A DNA stretch of 64,000 nt from Schistosoma mansoni (GCF_000237925.1 NC_031500.1:6507254-6571253); one strand, 5' to 3'. Counted from the first letter of the stretch, positions 22,468 through 39,117 are shown. Program-made: numbers and translations. The notes: generated by a model from the sequence alone, not told the origin.

Positions 22468-22795
22468 TTGTTTGTTTGAATCTTCCCATTGATGATTAGG
22501 ACTGCAACTGGTCAGTCTCTAATTGGCATATGTGAATACTGTGCGTATTGCCTCGATATAGCCTTATTTCACAAGCATTGTAAGCAAAGATGGATAGTGA
22601 CTAGCAGTGGAATCCAGGACGCGCATTTCGTCCTATTTCGATCGAGTGGATAACGCGTTGGCGTTTGAAGCGAAAGGTACTGGGTTCGAGTACTAGAGTG
22701 AACATCAACTCTGAGATGCAGGTACATCCAGGTAGGACGAAACGCACGTCCTGGATTCCGCTACTAGTCACTATCCATCTTTGCTTACAAATCTA
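22468..22795. repeat. Two F1 repeats fused in inverted orientation
   Basis: A reverse F1 copy (3' end at 22468, running to its hammerhead near 22640) is joined to a forward copy lacking its first bases (GAGTGGATAACG near 22653). Both hammerheads are broken: the reverse one ends before its CTGACGAG, and the forward one lacks the CTGACGAG and stem II 5' strand through an internal deletion. Confidence 0.75.
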
Positions 22796-24320
22796 TAGTT
22801 TGTTTCTTTTTTTGATTATATAAGCTAAAATAACAATAATTTATAATTACTGTGATAACTTGAGCATATAATTTCAACAGTGAGTCAATTATATATTTAT
22901 GACTATATACTATGAGTGAAATGACATCTTTAAAAGTCTACTAATTGTAATTGTGATGATTGATTGAAGTTAGGAAAAGAAAAGTTATTGGAATTCAACT
23001 TATTGGTTTGGAAGTTTAGGCAATCATAACGAGAATTGAAGACAATTTGGTTAGATCCTTTGTGAGGTTAGGATCAAAGTTGTAACGGAGTCCCAAGTTG
23101 GAAAGAAACATATTTGGTAGTCAATGATTTTCAATGATTATCTAGCTAATTTTGATACATGAAGTAAACTATTTACAATAGTGTTGAGATAGTCTTCAAA
23201 TATTCTAGTTTATGAGGTTGCAATACTTTATAAACATCATTTAGTCCCAAGATCGTTGTTAATTATTTAATAAGGAAAATCAAAATTTCGTTGTTGTTTT
23301 AAATGACTGATAAAGTCCAGCATGTTTAATATAATTATCACTGTTTCACAATGGGTGACGTTTACTTCTCAGTTATAAATTCAGTGATCAGAATATGATT
23401 TCCGGATTCTATCTGACTCGAATTAATTGATCAATTGACGAGGAATTTCGTCTAAGAAACGTCTTGTGGGATGAATGGCTAGATTTCTAGCTTACTGAAA
23501 ACCTGAAAGGAATGATGTGGGACGCCACACAATTCAGTCATGGCCCACGATTATTAATAATAGCAAATCTCTGGTTTTCTAGTCTTTTATTTCACCAGGT
23601 CAAGTCTAGATGCTTTAGATACGATTGAGTAGGTGATGTATATATGTTATTGTTTACTTATTACTATTGCTGAACGAAACTCAATGGTTTTGGCTAAATT
23701 TGTCAGGTCTCTGAAATCGATCAAAGAATGCACTAGTGATATATTTTATTTTGTATATTTTGGTTTGAGCCAACTACTGATCATTTTTTTCACTTAATAT
23801 CTATCAAATACCTGAAGACACAAGTAGAAACGACATTTCTTTGAAAAAAAATATATCACATGAAAGAATTAAAAAACGAACATTTTATCGTTCAGGTTAT
23901 CACGTTCTCCTTATTACCATGAGAACCAATATTCTCAAGATAAAAGAAATACTCTGGTAAAGATTTAACTGTATTTAAAAGTGTGAACTACTCGATCATG
24001 CTTATGAATTTTATACTGAGCAGTATCTTAAGCGACATCATAGTAACTTGTTCTTTTTCGCTAAACTAACAAATGAAGAAACAAATATCCATTTAAGTAG
24101 CTCAGTTTGTTAATCCTACATTGTTAAATTAATTTCTTACAAAAGAATGTTACCAGATAATTGTTAGTATACAAATCTTCACATTCATAAATTTTGACAT
24201 ACTCTTTCTTAGGATAATTAGAATTATTCCTTACTTTGATAGGAAAGTTCTTCATAACAATCATCTCACAGATTGCACAAATTCATTTGCTGATTCCTTA
24301 TTAGTAAATAGTTCATCTTA
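22796..24320. other. No recognised feature
   Basis: AT-rich intergenic sequence between DNAAF3 and the L3/RTE cluster. I see no coding or repeat signature. Confidence 0.35.
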
Positions 24321-24835
24321 TGTCGATTGCTTGGGCGTGCGTTCCCTGTTTATATATATGAAGTGATAATACCGCCAATTAGAGAGCGGTGAATTTATTG
24401 ACCACCCAATGATACACAAAAGCCGTATGAGCAGTTTTGAGTACTTATCAGTCCCGCTTTCTGCCTAGCCCAGCCAGTTAAGTCCAGAACACCAATAACA
24501 GCCTCTGCAATATGAATCATTATTCTCAAACATATTGGGTTTATATACCAAACAAACCGACCACATCGTATCATAAAATAGAAAATAATATTTATACAAG
24601 ATTTAGTCAAATGTGGCTGTGAATAGGGGGAACAGTAATTAATAGACTGGGGATAATTCAGGAATGGTAAATCGTACAGCAATAGTCTATGGGTCAAAAT
24701 AAAGCTCATAATAAAAGAAACATGAATATGAATAGTTAAGTTACTTAACAATTATACAATAGGAAATATACATATCACATTGGTCCATAAATACTTTTCA
24801 AAGTTACCACTCATCAATCTCCACGGGATATAACG
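24321..24835 (-). mobile_element. Solo-LTR-like repeat, family L3, copy 2
   Basis: A 515-bp copy of the repeat at 1379-1895, collinear along its whole length, with diverged ends (TGTCGATTG, and GGGATATAACG instead of GGGGCATAACA). The minus-strand TATA-like segment is conserved near 24541. No target duplication is visible. Confidence 0.5.
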
Positions 24836-25535
24836 GTTCACCATGCCAATTAATTCAATTTATAGTTAACACAAAGATCTGATGTTGGTTGAACAACTAT
24901 TATAAACCAGAAAGCGTTGTACAGATGCTTCATTCTAGTTTAGGACTGTTCAGTGATGGGAATCCACGAACTACTTAAAGATCTAATCCAAAATATTCAA
25001 ATCTTGTAACGAGATACTGATCTTAAGATCACTGAGTCGGTATCCAATGGTTTATTTGTTCAAGGTCGACCCAACTAAAAATTCAAGTTATACACAATGC
25101 CAAACACAAATTTATTTCCAATCCATGAAGAAGATAGCCGAATGATTTAATATGTATACCGTTTATGTTTTCCTTTTATGAAAGGTTTTTGTTTCTAACA
25201 CTACACACTTTCAAAACTATGGGTTTGTAGTTGTAGTATTAACTGATGATACAGTTAACTATTTCCATCAATTAAAATCTACAATATTTTCAGTTAGAAA
25301 TTATTACACTTTCCATTAATGTATCATTTTGTAGTATCGGTTGTTATGTTAAGCCCATATGCCTTATTTTAACTTATGGACAAGCCAATTTACTTATCCA
25401 TCTTGAGTCGTGTTTCCACATTGTTAATTATTCACTAATTAACCCTGACCATTTTTGTATGAGCGTAGGTGTGTGTACACTTCTTATCCTATTTATCACG
25501 TCTGTCATTTATTCTTATCTGACTATAAATATTGA

Positions 25536-28723
<3,188 letters not shown>

Positions 28724-28964
28724 TATAAATATTGATTAACGCTTGATAAAAGTGAGTTGGCTTACCCGCCATCTCCGATGCGCGCGTCATTTTTGTTTCG
28801 CTCGCTGATATTTACTCATGTGCTTATAACTTTCTGGCCTGTGCCATTTGTCAATAAAATTGTAGCTGCCGTTTCCCTTTGCCTTCTGATTTTTATGCAC
28901 CGTTAAAATTGGAATTATATCGGTTATCAAGGTGAACGATTAACGAAGCACGGCACTACAATTT

Positions 28965-29560
28965 GAATTTAATTATTATGAGATCTTTCTTTTTTAATGA
29001 TTCAATACAATTTAACTGAAATTAACTGAACTTTGTTATTATTATAGTAACGTGCCAATAGGTAGTTAATTTATTTTCCTATATAAAATGAATTTATAGG
29101 CGTGGTTATATGTATACTTAAAGGATAATATATATTTATAATGATTGAGAAAGATAATAAATTTGTTAGAGTAACTGATTTCACTGATAATTCTAAGATT
29201 ATTGTTTACTTAGTGTTGATCATATATATTTGTATTGAAACTTGTATCATCTTGGATCATGTTGAAAACTAACTTTAATTTGAACAATGTCTAGATACTT
29301 CATATCTTAATGTTAACCATGTACTTATACATTAGTACCTTCTCAATGAATTGCTAAGTTCTCAGTAAGTAGATAGAAGTCAAACATATTGAGAACGAGA
29401 TACATACAACTGACAATCTTGTGCTAACTAGAGTTAGAGACGCGAGGCATTGAAGGGTTCTGAACACGGATGAATCATCTGTGTGACAAATTTCTATGCA
29501 TTTTCGGTTGGTTTCAATCCATAATATAAACAAACTCCACAAAACTTCCATCTTTTTTAT
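28965..29560. other. No recognised feature
   Basis: AT-rich spacer between the L1/RTE composite and the next F2 repeat. Confidence 0.35.
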
Positions 29561-29561
29561 C

Positions 29562-29775
29562 CACTTAGTGGTCTAGTGGTTAAGCGCTCACGCACGAAAC
29601 TTGTAGGCTTTGGGTTCAAATCTCACGAGTCGAGCTCGTGGATGCGCACTGCTGAGGAGTTCCACAATAGAGCGAGACGGCCATCCAGTTCTTCCAGGTT
29701 TTTCATGGTGGTCTAGCTTCAATTGACTCATGATTTCAACTATATAAAATTACTAAAATCTCCACAAAACCCCCT
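29562..29775 (+). repeat. F2 SINE-like repeat
   Basis: CCACTTAGTGGTCTAGTGG head, GGGTTCAAATCTC B-box-like segment, hammerhead 29646-29691, long tail reaching AAATCTCCACAAAACCCCC. The hammerhead has GAGA for GAAA (A14 to G), so it is predicted inactive. Confidence 0.78.
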
Positions 29776-30188
29776 TTTGATATATTTTATTGGAAAGCGT
29801 CTGCGATTGTTTACGGCAAGATATAATTTATTTATTTTATCATAATGCGTTTTCGGAAGAGGATTTAAGTCCTTTCATTTTGGATGAACAATATAATGGC
29901 TGTTACGGGATTGTAACTTCATCTCTGGTCTTTTGGTCGAGAATTTCTAGTATAAATAATGCACATGGTTTTCCACCAAACAGAAGTCTCAAATGAATAT
30001 GAATCATTTACTCAATGGCTCCTAGTTTACAATAAATGTATCAATAGAGTTAATCCATGAAGTAAACTATTGACGAAATATAAACAGTTATAATATAATC
30101 ATTATCTCACTTAACATTAACATGGTAGTCAAGGCAAAACAAGGAGAGATTATGGACTGAAATCAATATTAAAAAGTAAGATATTTAA

Positions 30189-33079
30189 ACTCCACCTGTA
30201 GCTCTTCTTAGGTTACTACTGGTCCCAAGCCTGGGTAAGGGAGGTAAGTTGGACGTGGAGTCATTAACCCTATCCTATAGGAAACAACCTTGCTAAAAAA
30301 CGCCAACCAGAATAGACAAATTAAACCATTTAAACTCTGTCCTCCGAGTTGAAAGATCTTCAATCAGAAGAATTATGACGCCTCGTGATGAAAGCTGAGA
30401 TTCTTCGGAGGTTACGACGCCGACGCCCTTTCTAACAATCAGAGAAACAATTAATATAGGTACGTGAAATATCCGGATAGTGTGGGAGACCGGGGAGATA
30501 CAACTTGACAGTGCTCAGAATAAGTGAAACTCACTGAACCCAAAATAGACAGAAAACGTTAGATTCAGGAAAGGTGCTATTGTGCTCTGGTCACGAGGAA
30601 GAAAACGCTCCGCACATTCAGGGAGTTTCTCTGATATTGTCCAAAGAAGCACATTAAACACTTATAGGGTGAGAATCTCATGGAACCAGAATCATCAAAA
30701 CATCCTTCAAAACAAAGAAGGAGGGAATCAAAATAAATGTTATCCGATCTTATGCACCCACGAGTGATAGCAATGACGACGATAAAGATCAGTTTTACGA
30801 TAGGCTGCAATCAATCATTGCGAAGTGCCCAGGAACGGACCTGTACATCATGATGGAAGATCTAGACGCCAAAGTTGGAATGGGCAACACAGTATGAAGA
30901 TATAATGGGACAGCATAGACTAATAGAAAGGAACAAGAATGGCAAGAGATTTGCAATTTTATGTGCATTCAACAAATTAGTTATAAACGGTACAATATTC
31001 CCATACAAAGGCACACAAAGCTACACGAATCTCACCCATTCACACCACAGAGAACCAGAAAGTTCATATTTTCACCGGTAAAAAATTCAGAAGGTCAACG
31101 AAAAACGTGAGAACCAAAAGAGGACCTAACATAGCTTCAGATCACCAGCTGGTGGTTGCCAAGATGAAAGTGAAGCCAAAGAAGCACTGGATAACTGGAC
31201 AATCAGCATTAAACAGGTTCAATGCAGCGAATTCAAGATAGTTCTCAACAACGGGTCCCAAGCCCTACAAGATCTACTGAAAAAAAGAAGAATCTACTAT
31301 GGAAGACAACTGGAAGGGGATCAAAGAAGCACCAACCTCAACGTGTTAGGAGGTGCTAGGCCGCAACAAGCATCATAATAAGGAATGGATCTCTATGGAA
31401 ACCATAGGGAAGATTCAAGAAAGGAGTAACAAGAAGACAGTTATTAACAATAGTCGAACAAAAACGGAGAAAGTCAAGGTACAAGCTGAATACACAGAAG
31501 CAAGTAAAGAAGAGCGTGAGAGCCGACAAGCAAAAATATATGGAAGGGCTAGCCACAACAGCGGAAAAAGCAGCAAGAGAAGGAAATATGAAACAACTAT
31601 ATGACACGATGAAGAGACTGACAGGGAAATATAGTAAACTAGAGAGACCGGTCAAGGACAGAGAAGGTAAGTTAATCACTTAAATTCAAGAACAGAGAAA
31701 CAGATGAGTAGAGCGATTTGAGGAACTCTTGAATAGACCAGCTTCACTAAACCCACTGGATATCGAAGCAGCACCTACAGACCTTCTTATAGATGTTACT
31801 TCAACAACGATAGGAGAAATCAGCACTGTGATCAGACAAATGAAGAGTGGGGAAGCTGCAGGACCTGACGATATACGAACTGAATCACTGAGGTCAGACA
31901 TGGAAGTAACTTCGAACAAGCTCCGCGACCTATCCAGGAAGATTTAGGAGGAAGAACAAGTGTCAATGGACTTGAAAGGATACCTCATCAAGTCACTAAG
32001 GAAAGGAAATCCGAGCAAATGTGAGAACTACAGAGGTATCACACTACTATCGACACCAGGAAATGTTTTCAACAGAGTGTTGCTGAACCGGATGAAAGAT
32101 TCAATACACGTCCAGCTTTGAGATCAACAGGCTGGATTTCTTAAGAATCGGTCTTTCCCAGACCGAAACGTGACGCTACGGATCATCGTTGAACAATCAA
32201 TTAAATGGAACTCGTCGCTATACATCAACTTCCTTGACTATGAGAGAGCATTCGATAATGTGAATATGAGAACTCTATGGAAGCTTCTACATTATGGTGT
32301 AACTGAGATCATCTATATCATCCGGAATTCATAGGACGAACTACAGTGCAATGTGGTACATGGAGGACAGCTGACAGGGGCATTCCAAGTGGGGACCTAA
32401 ACTAGACAAGGCTGCTTACTCCCCCCTCTCTCTCTTAATGTGGAAGCTCTGAAAGATGTAGAAACCTTCACGTATCTGGTCAGGATCATCGATGAACGTG
32501 AAGGATGTGATGCAAACGTAAAGGTAAGGATTGGAACAGAAAGGACAACATTCCTACAGCTGAAGAACATATAGAACTCAAAACAACTGTTTACCAATAT
32601 CGAAGTCAGAATTTTCAATGCGAACTTCAAGGCAGCTCTGTTGTACCAAGCTGAAACTTGATGATCTACCACAACCATCATCAAGAAGGTACAAATACTC
32701 ATAAATAGTTATCTACGTAAGATACTGAATGTCCGTTCGTCGGATACCATCAGCACCAACTTACTGTAAGATCGAACAAACTGACTTCCAGCTGAAGAGG
32801 AATTAAGGAGAAGGCGGTGGAGGTGGATAAAACATACGTTGCGGAAATCATTAAAATGCATCACGAAGCAAGTGCTAACTTGGAATCTTGTAAAGAAACG
32901 GAAAATAGGGAGACCAAAGAACACACTGAGTCGGGATTGGGAAGCCGACATGAATAAAATGCATAGCAACTGGAAACAACTGGAAAGGATTGCTCAGGAC
33001 AGAGTTCGATGGAGAACGCTGGTGTGCGGCCTATGCTCCTCCACGAGGTGTTACAGACGCAATTAAGTAGCTAAGTAAG
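30189..33079 (+). mobile_element. RTE-clade LINE, copy B, heavily degraded
   Basis: Collinear with copy A from the leader (CTCCACCTGTAGCTCTTC) to the end (AGCTAAGTAAG). Endonuclease and RT blocks are spread over several frames with many stops. About 270 bp of copy A (roughly 27840-28110, including the FADD catalytic motif) are missing at about 32433. The flanks AGATATTTA and AAATATTCA (7 of 9 identical) may be a decayed target duplication. It lies 1.5 kb downstream of copy A in the same orientation. Confidence 0.82.
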
Positions 33080-33544
33080 GAAATATTCAGGAAACGGCGC
33101 AAAACAATACGAAGACAAGTGACACACAACAAGTGTGAAACTTATCTTGCATGAAAAAAGTGTCTGTTAACTTGTCGTGTTTGAATATCAGCCATAAGCC
33201 AATACTGACTACAGATCGTTATCTAATCAGTAATTAAAAATACATTAAAACTAATGTTTGGCTGTCGGCTTTAACGCAATAATTCAGGATCGTCGTGTGG
33301 TCATTACACAGAAATAATTTTGATTAAAATATTTTAAGTAGAGTTCAGTTTTGTGAGGTGGGTGGTTTAATTGTGAAACATTACTGACTTTCTTGATAAC
33401 ATTTGCCTGAACTTTAGATATGCGTTTTTAGAATGTTAACTGACAAATTACCTGGAGGACAACTAAACATTCAATTAAATGAAAAATGAACTAAAACAAT
33501 GAATGATAGTCAATAGACTTGGAAAACAATGTGTTTACTTATAT

Positions 33545-33900
33545 GTATTGGTTGCATGAATCTTCCCGTTGATGGCTAGAACTATAATTGACCAACCCCA
33601 TTTGGGATATGAGCATCCTGTTAGGATATTCCGTTGAAATATCAAGGCAATCTGCTATAGTTCTAAATATCAATGAGAAAAGTCAGACAATCAATACACA
33701 TAAACTCGGATTTATCCCATTGCACAAACCAATAGCTAACTGGACTATGTAGCTTAGTGGATAACGTGGTGGCGTTTGAAACGAAATGTACTGGGTTCGA
33801 GTCCCGAAGTGGTCATCAACTCTGATATGCATGTGCATCCAGCTGACCAGTCCAATTAGGACAAAATGTGTGTCCAACTGTCAGTCACCATTCATCTCTG
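33545..33900. repeat. F1 repeat with upstream tail fragments
   Basis: Reverse tail (GAATCTTCCCGTTGATGGC) then forward tail (ATATCAATGAGAAAAGTCAG) precede a forward unit: A box TAGCTTAGTGG near 33751, B box GGTTCGAGTCCC near 33794, hammerhead near 33836. The core has CTGACCAG (G8 to C) and AAAA for GAAA, so it is predicted inactive. Confidence 0.7.
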
Positions 33901-33904
33901 CTAA

Positions 33905-34662
33905 GTAACATTTTATTGTTGTTTGTGTTTAACAACTTTCAGATATCTATCATTTCACTAAAAAAACTTATTTAACTGTTTATTTGTCTTTTCATCTCAT
34001 ATCAGTTCGTCTTTGTGTTATGTTGAGCATCAATTGAATACCTCCTGTCATCTAGCACATTGTTCACCTTATCCGCAATATGTACAAGTCGTCACACATA
34101 CCTAAGTATATCCTTCATAAAATTTCTTCTGGTGTAATTAGTCAAAATGTACAAAGAATAATATGACTAAAAACAACTGTTTACCACGATTTTGTCAATA
34201 AATTTCTGATGGAAAGAAACGTTTAAATCGGTTATATCAGATATCATTTATGAAGCATCAAGTTATAACTTTAAATTCATTTCATCAGTCACTGAGAATA
34301 GTCTACACTTAAAGTTTGATATTATATTTATACATATCGTCTAGGTAATCGAAACATTACCTCCTTGTTAAGTTAATATATGTTGAAAACAAATATCTTG
34401 TTCTTGGCGTCGAGTCTCGAATTGACTATGATCACCACTACAGTAAGATTATGCTCCCGAAAACGATTTGGTTCCTTTGATAACTCGCAAACCAGAAGGC
34501 TGTAACTGGTCCAGATAAAGTATATTTATTGGCAATCTCATAGTATCGAAAGAATACCGAGACGTGCCAACGAGTACAGGCAATAGGGGCAGAGCGTAAG
34601 AAAGTTTGAGCGAACAGAGCGGACGACCGAACGAAAAGTGATTTTGATACAGTTAAACAACA
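33905..34662. other. No recognised feature
   Basis: AT-rich up to 34380, then a somewhat GC-richer stretch (34440-34640) running into the assembly gap. I did not recognise it. Confidence 0.3.
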
Positions 34663-34863
34663 NNNNNNNNNNNNNNNNNNNNNNNNNNNNNNNNNNNNNN
34701 NNNNNNNNNNNNNNNNNNNNNNNNNNNNNNNNNNNNNNNNNNNNNNNNNNNNNNNNNNNNNNNNNNNNNNNNNNNNNNNNNNNNNNNNNNNNNNNNNNNN
34801 NNNNNNNNNNNNNNNNNNNNNNNNNNNNNNNNNNNNNNNNNNNNNNNNNNNNNNNNNNNNNNN
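34663..34863. other. Assembly gap (201 N)
   Basis: Run of N directly abutting an F2 hammerhead region, consistent with a repeat-caused assembly break. Confidence 0.99.
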
Positions 34864-35080
34864 AGAAGCACTGGACGGCCGTTTCGTCATATTATGGGAC
34901 TTCTCAGCAGTGCGCATCCACGATCCCGCACTCGCGAGATTCGAACCCAGGACCTAACAGTCTCGCGTCATAGCACTTAACCGATAGACTACTAAGCCGG
35001 CATCCAACGGTGTCAATGTTTAACTTCAACCAATCCACGATTTTTGAGCAACTGTTCACTAATTGTCTTCAGTGAGTTGA
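34864..35080 (-). repeat. F2 SINE-like repeat, reverse
   Basis: Hammerhead 34868-34913 with perfect stem I but CTGAGAAG core (G8 to A). B-box complement GATTCGAACCCAGGACCT and A-box complement AGACTACTAAGCCGGC follow, then an extended 5' flank shared with other F2 copies (CATCCAACGGTGTCAATG). Confidence 0.78.
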
Positions 35081-35466
35081 TATCTCTACAACAGACTTGG
35101 TTGAACTCCACTAGTCACTGCTTCCCACTAATGTTTATTATCCCAATCCTATATAATGAGTTACTACTTATTTTCAACTTTTTCTTCAAATATTCTTAAT
35201 ATTCGATTCGTTTTTTATTTACAATTTTAGAGGTGGTATTCAAGTGGTCTAAATGAAAATGAGTATAATATTCACTTCAAAGTTGATGAGTATATGTTAG
35301 TTTACAAAGATGCATATTGTCTTATCTTACCTATTTAGGTCAATTGAAATCAAGAAAGTGTCTTATTTTTTTTTTGATCTAGAATGTTTAATTATTGGTT
35401 ATATATTATTATCTCATGTAAATATTTATCTGTAATAGTATGTTTGTTACTGTATTCCCTCTTTTT

Positions 35467-35514
35467 ACTACTACTACTAATACTACTATTATTATTATTA
35501 TTAGTAGTAGTAGT
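35467..35514. repeat. Palindromic triplet repeat (ACT/ATT/AGT)
   Basis: ACT repeats at 35467-35482 are the exact reverse complement of AGT repeats at 35499-35514, with 16-bp arms separated by 16 bp of CTA/ATT triplets. It could form a hairpin or cruciform. Confidence 0.85.
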
Positions 35515-36254
35515 AGTAGTTTTAGTTCTATTTTCTAAACGCCCAATATACATCGAACTCATCTATCAATTTATCATTCATTGTTAAAAGTAATAATAAT
35601 TTGAATTCACAATTTTTTTTTGTTTTTCACTTAGAAACTGATAGATAAAAGGGTATAATTTTGTATAAGTTAAATGTTTGTACATGTATCTATATGTATT
35701 CATTTGTATACATGTTCATTAGTACAAAATCTAACAGTTTTGTTTATATGCTTTAAAATACCATAGTGATAATAAATATCAAAAAAAAATAATTCGAAAA
35801 AACACACCGGGAAATGTATAAAAACAATACAAAAAAAAAGAAGGAAATGATCTTAGTACTATCGCCCTATCACTTGTTGAAGTGTTTTCGAATATTTTGA
35901 GTTACATATATATAAATATATGTAGATGTTTATTCTTAGATGAGATTACTTGCCATTCAACTTTAGGATATTTATAAATTGTATTTGATTAAAATTGACA
36001 AGGCAATAGGAAATATGAAATATGAATAATGACAAAGTGATTCCTTTCTTATTGTTTATCCATTACGAGTGAATTATATCTTTATCAAATTGTAAGTTGA
36101 CTATATATATCACTATCCTTATCATGTTTTTTTTCTGTGATTTCATAGTTGTTAACTGACTTGTAGAAGTATATAAAAATTATTATCAATATTGCCATTT
36201 TGTTCAGTTAAGAGTACTTTTGATTATTTCATAGATCACTTACTTATTAATACA

Positions 36255-36590
36255 AAATTGTTTCATATACCTGTATCTCAGAGTTGATGTTCACTATGGG
36301 ACTCGAATCCAGTACCAGAAATATACTATCCAGATACATGCCTACGTCAGGTTGTGGGTTTTTTTCCTGTTTGGTATTAGCCTGGGGTGTCAGCCTAAAC
36401 TATTGTATATTGTAAGTAAAGATGGACAGTAGCTGATAGTGGAATCCAGGACGTGCATTTCGTCCTACTTGGGACTTGTCAGCTGGATGTACCTCCATCT
36501 CAGAGTTGATATTCACTCTTGGACTCAAACCCAGTACCATTCGCTTCAAACAGCGTCGCCTTTTCCCACTTAGATACTGATTCGTAATAT
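36255..36590 (-). repeat. Two reverse F1 fragments
   Basis: A head fragment (ATCTCAGAGTTGATGTTCAC) at 36278-36310, then a longer reverse copy 36415-36590 with hammerhead 36444-36488. The core is CTGACAAG (G8 to A), so it is predicted inactive. Confidence 0.72.
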
Positions 36591-36599
36591 CTACAATAC

Positions 36600-36945
36600 C
36601 AAGTGAATTTAAACCTCAGCCAGCTGCAAAAGCAAGTGACTATCAGGACTCAGTAGCTAAGTATATAACGCGATGGTGTTTGAAACAAACGGTACTGGGT
36701 TCGAGTCTCAGAGTGAACATCAACTCTGAGATGCAGGTACATCCAGCTGACGAGTCCCAAACAGGACGAAACGTGCGTCCTGGATTCTACTGCTAGCCAC
36801 TATCCATCCTTGCTTATAAAGCTTGTGACTTCAGACAATATCGAGGCAGTCCGCATAGGATGTACATATGCCAACAAGAGATTGATCAATTACAGTCCTC
36901 AATAATAATGAGAAGATATAAGAAAACAACACCAAGTGAAAATTG
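36600..36945 (+). repeat. F1 (Sm-alpha-like) repeat, complete forward unit
   Basis: Head near 36626, altered A box TAGCTAAGTAT near 36653, B box GGTTCGAGTCT, hammerhead 36741-36785, then 3' region through ATCGAGGCAGTCCGC and the tail. It is preceded by ACCAAGTGAATTTAAAC, which resembles the tail-to-head junction of other units. Confidence 0.82.
36741..36785 (+). ncRNA. Hammerhead ribozyme (F1), fully intact core
   Basis: Stem I ATCCAG/CTGGAT, core CTGACGAG, stem II GTCC/GGAC, GAAAC with the 15.2 C able to pair with 16.2 G, and GTC cleavage triplet. This is the best F1 candidate in the window. Confidence 0.8.
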
Positions 36946-36949
36946 TTTC

Positions 36950-38515
36950 ATATACGTTTAGATTAGAATGTTGTTAATTTCTTAGAGTTACAACATAAAT
37001 ACTACAGTTGAATAAGTCAGTATACAGGAATCGATATGTTATCTGAAAGTGTTATTCTAACCATTAAGGTATCAAGGTATACATTTACATCTAATTAATT
37101 TAACAATCAAAAAAAGAAATGATGATACAAAATTCCATAAGGATTTCGATCAGAATTTGTAAAGTACACTGAAATATGCGTTACATGTATTTCAATAATC
37201 TGTAAAAATAATATTTAAATTACATAGCAACTTTATCAGTTGACCTAGATCAAATAAAGATGAGATTGAAAAAAAGAAAAAAAAAAAGGCGATTCAGGAA
37301 AGAAAATTTGTTTTTCCACGATCTTACTTATATTTAAGCTGCACAATCATATTTGTGTAAGTTAAATCATCAAAAAGAAAATTTTCATTGCTCAATTGCC
37401 TTCTTTCTTCTTCAATGACATAATAAGTTTATTTCGCTATTTAAGACGGGATTATTAATTTGAGTGTAGTAAACTAGTCAGTTGATGTTTATCTGCAGAT
37501 GTATTTCTTCTCCCTGATCATATGTAAACAGTTGTTTGTGGAAAGTATTGAAGGATATACCTTCCAATTTATATCAGTTATACTGAACGTTTAATGTTTT
37601 TCAAATGATTAATTTTTTATTGTTCACAGTTAAACTTCAACACTGAACTTGTTGCAAGTTTATTAATAATTAACTAGTAGATGGTAATGATACCTTGATA
37701 AACCATCCTTGGATTACTGTCGAAAAATTCCTATCCCTAATTCTAGTAAAATTTCAACTAAACAGGATGAAAAAATGTCTGTTCATTCTGAAATGGAATT
37801 CTTAAGCGAAGTTCAAACATCACTGATTTTTTATCATCATAGTAGCTTTGGATAAACAGTTTTCTAAACGTCAATCGCCAACTATACATAAGACGATAAA
37901 AAGATATTTTATTTGTAGAAATCTTAGTGATTCAAATCGAATACTTCCGATGTTTCATCAGTTTATTAGCTTCAGTGTTTTCATGGAAATAGAAGAAATA
38001 ATTGTAGGTACATTAAATCAAGTTTCAGACCATATGTAGTCACTATGTATATTATATAATCTTACATGGGAAAATAAATAAGGAGTAGACAGATAAATGA
38101 ATAAGAGGATGGACCTGCTTCAAGTAGCTTAATTTATCTATGAAGAAAACAACAAATAAGTAGATGTACAGATACGATTAGTTTGAGAATATTTTTAAGT
38201 GAATATACATAGTTAAATGTATCATAAATCTCATTGTACTTATCAAGTTTTCTTCGGAAATTTAGTTCCATTTAAAGATGTTCAATATATATTTAGTTCT
38301 TAAAGATGGAGTATAGTAAGCCACTGGCTAAGTACATTGTTTTCACTTAAAATCCATGAAAGAATTGGATCCAGGACTATCAGATTAAGCATCGAAAATG
38401 GTGAAGACAAGTGTTTTGTAATCTAATAGATCAGATATTTTAACTTTAGTTTGTCAACAAGATAATGTCGTTGCATTCATTATGCCGACGCTTGGTCCAC
38501 AAACAGGTGATAGTA
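36950..38515. other. No recognised feature
   Basis: AT-rich. A frame of about 50 codons near 37700-37855 and another at 37848-38039 are open but match no family I know; neither is called. Confidence 0.3.
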
Positions 38516-38519
38516 CAAA

Positions 38520-38695
38520 TTCATGAGTCAACCACAATGGAAAACCTGGAAGCACTGAACTGCCGTTCCGTCCTATTATGAAGCTCATGAGCAGTGCGCA
38601 TCCACGATCCTTCACACGGAACTTGAACTCAGGACCTATCGGTCTTAACCTCTAGACCACTAAGCTGACATCCAACAGTGTTAATGTCTAATTTC
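38520..38695 (-). repeat. F2 SINE-like repeat, reverse
   Basis: Tail, hammerhead region 38552-38597 and part of the head (AGACCACTAAGCTGACATCC). The core has CTCATGAG (G5 to C) and GGAA for GAAA, so it is predicted inactive. Confidence 0.75.
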
Positions 38696-39117
38696 TCATC
38701 TATAGATTTCAAGCAAGCACAGTCAATAGTAAAAAAAGTGAAATATTTATTAATCCTTCACTTGAAACGCTAGGGTGATAATAAACTTTTTGATCTATTA
38801 TTTGTACACCATATATTGTGTAAATTCTGTACCAATCAATGTAAACAATGCTCAGAAGGTTTTCACTACGTCGATAGCGAATCAGGTCTAATTAAAGCGA
38901 AATTATGTTTTTCCAAATTTTATTAAAAATTTAGTCACAGTTGAACATTCTAATGAAAGACATCAGATAGATTTTTATTTGTGATAAAACTTATAAGGAG
39001 TTTATATAAGAACTTTCGTCTAAATTAAAGCGAATAGTTTCACAGTATTTGGGCGCCGAGTTGATGTAAGACATTAAATAGGAAGAAGAATATATTTGTA
39101 AAATCTCAGCTAATGAA

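Noticed and set aside
37700-38039. Possible isolated exons upstream of the guanylate-cyclase gene
   Set aside because: Two short open frames near possible splice sites, but no homology and no partner exons.
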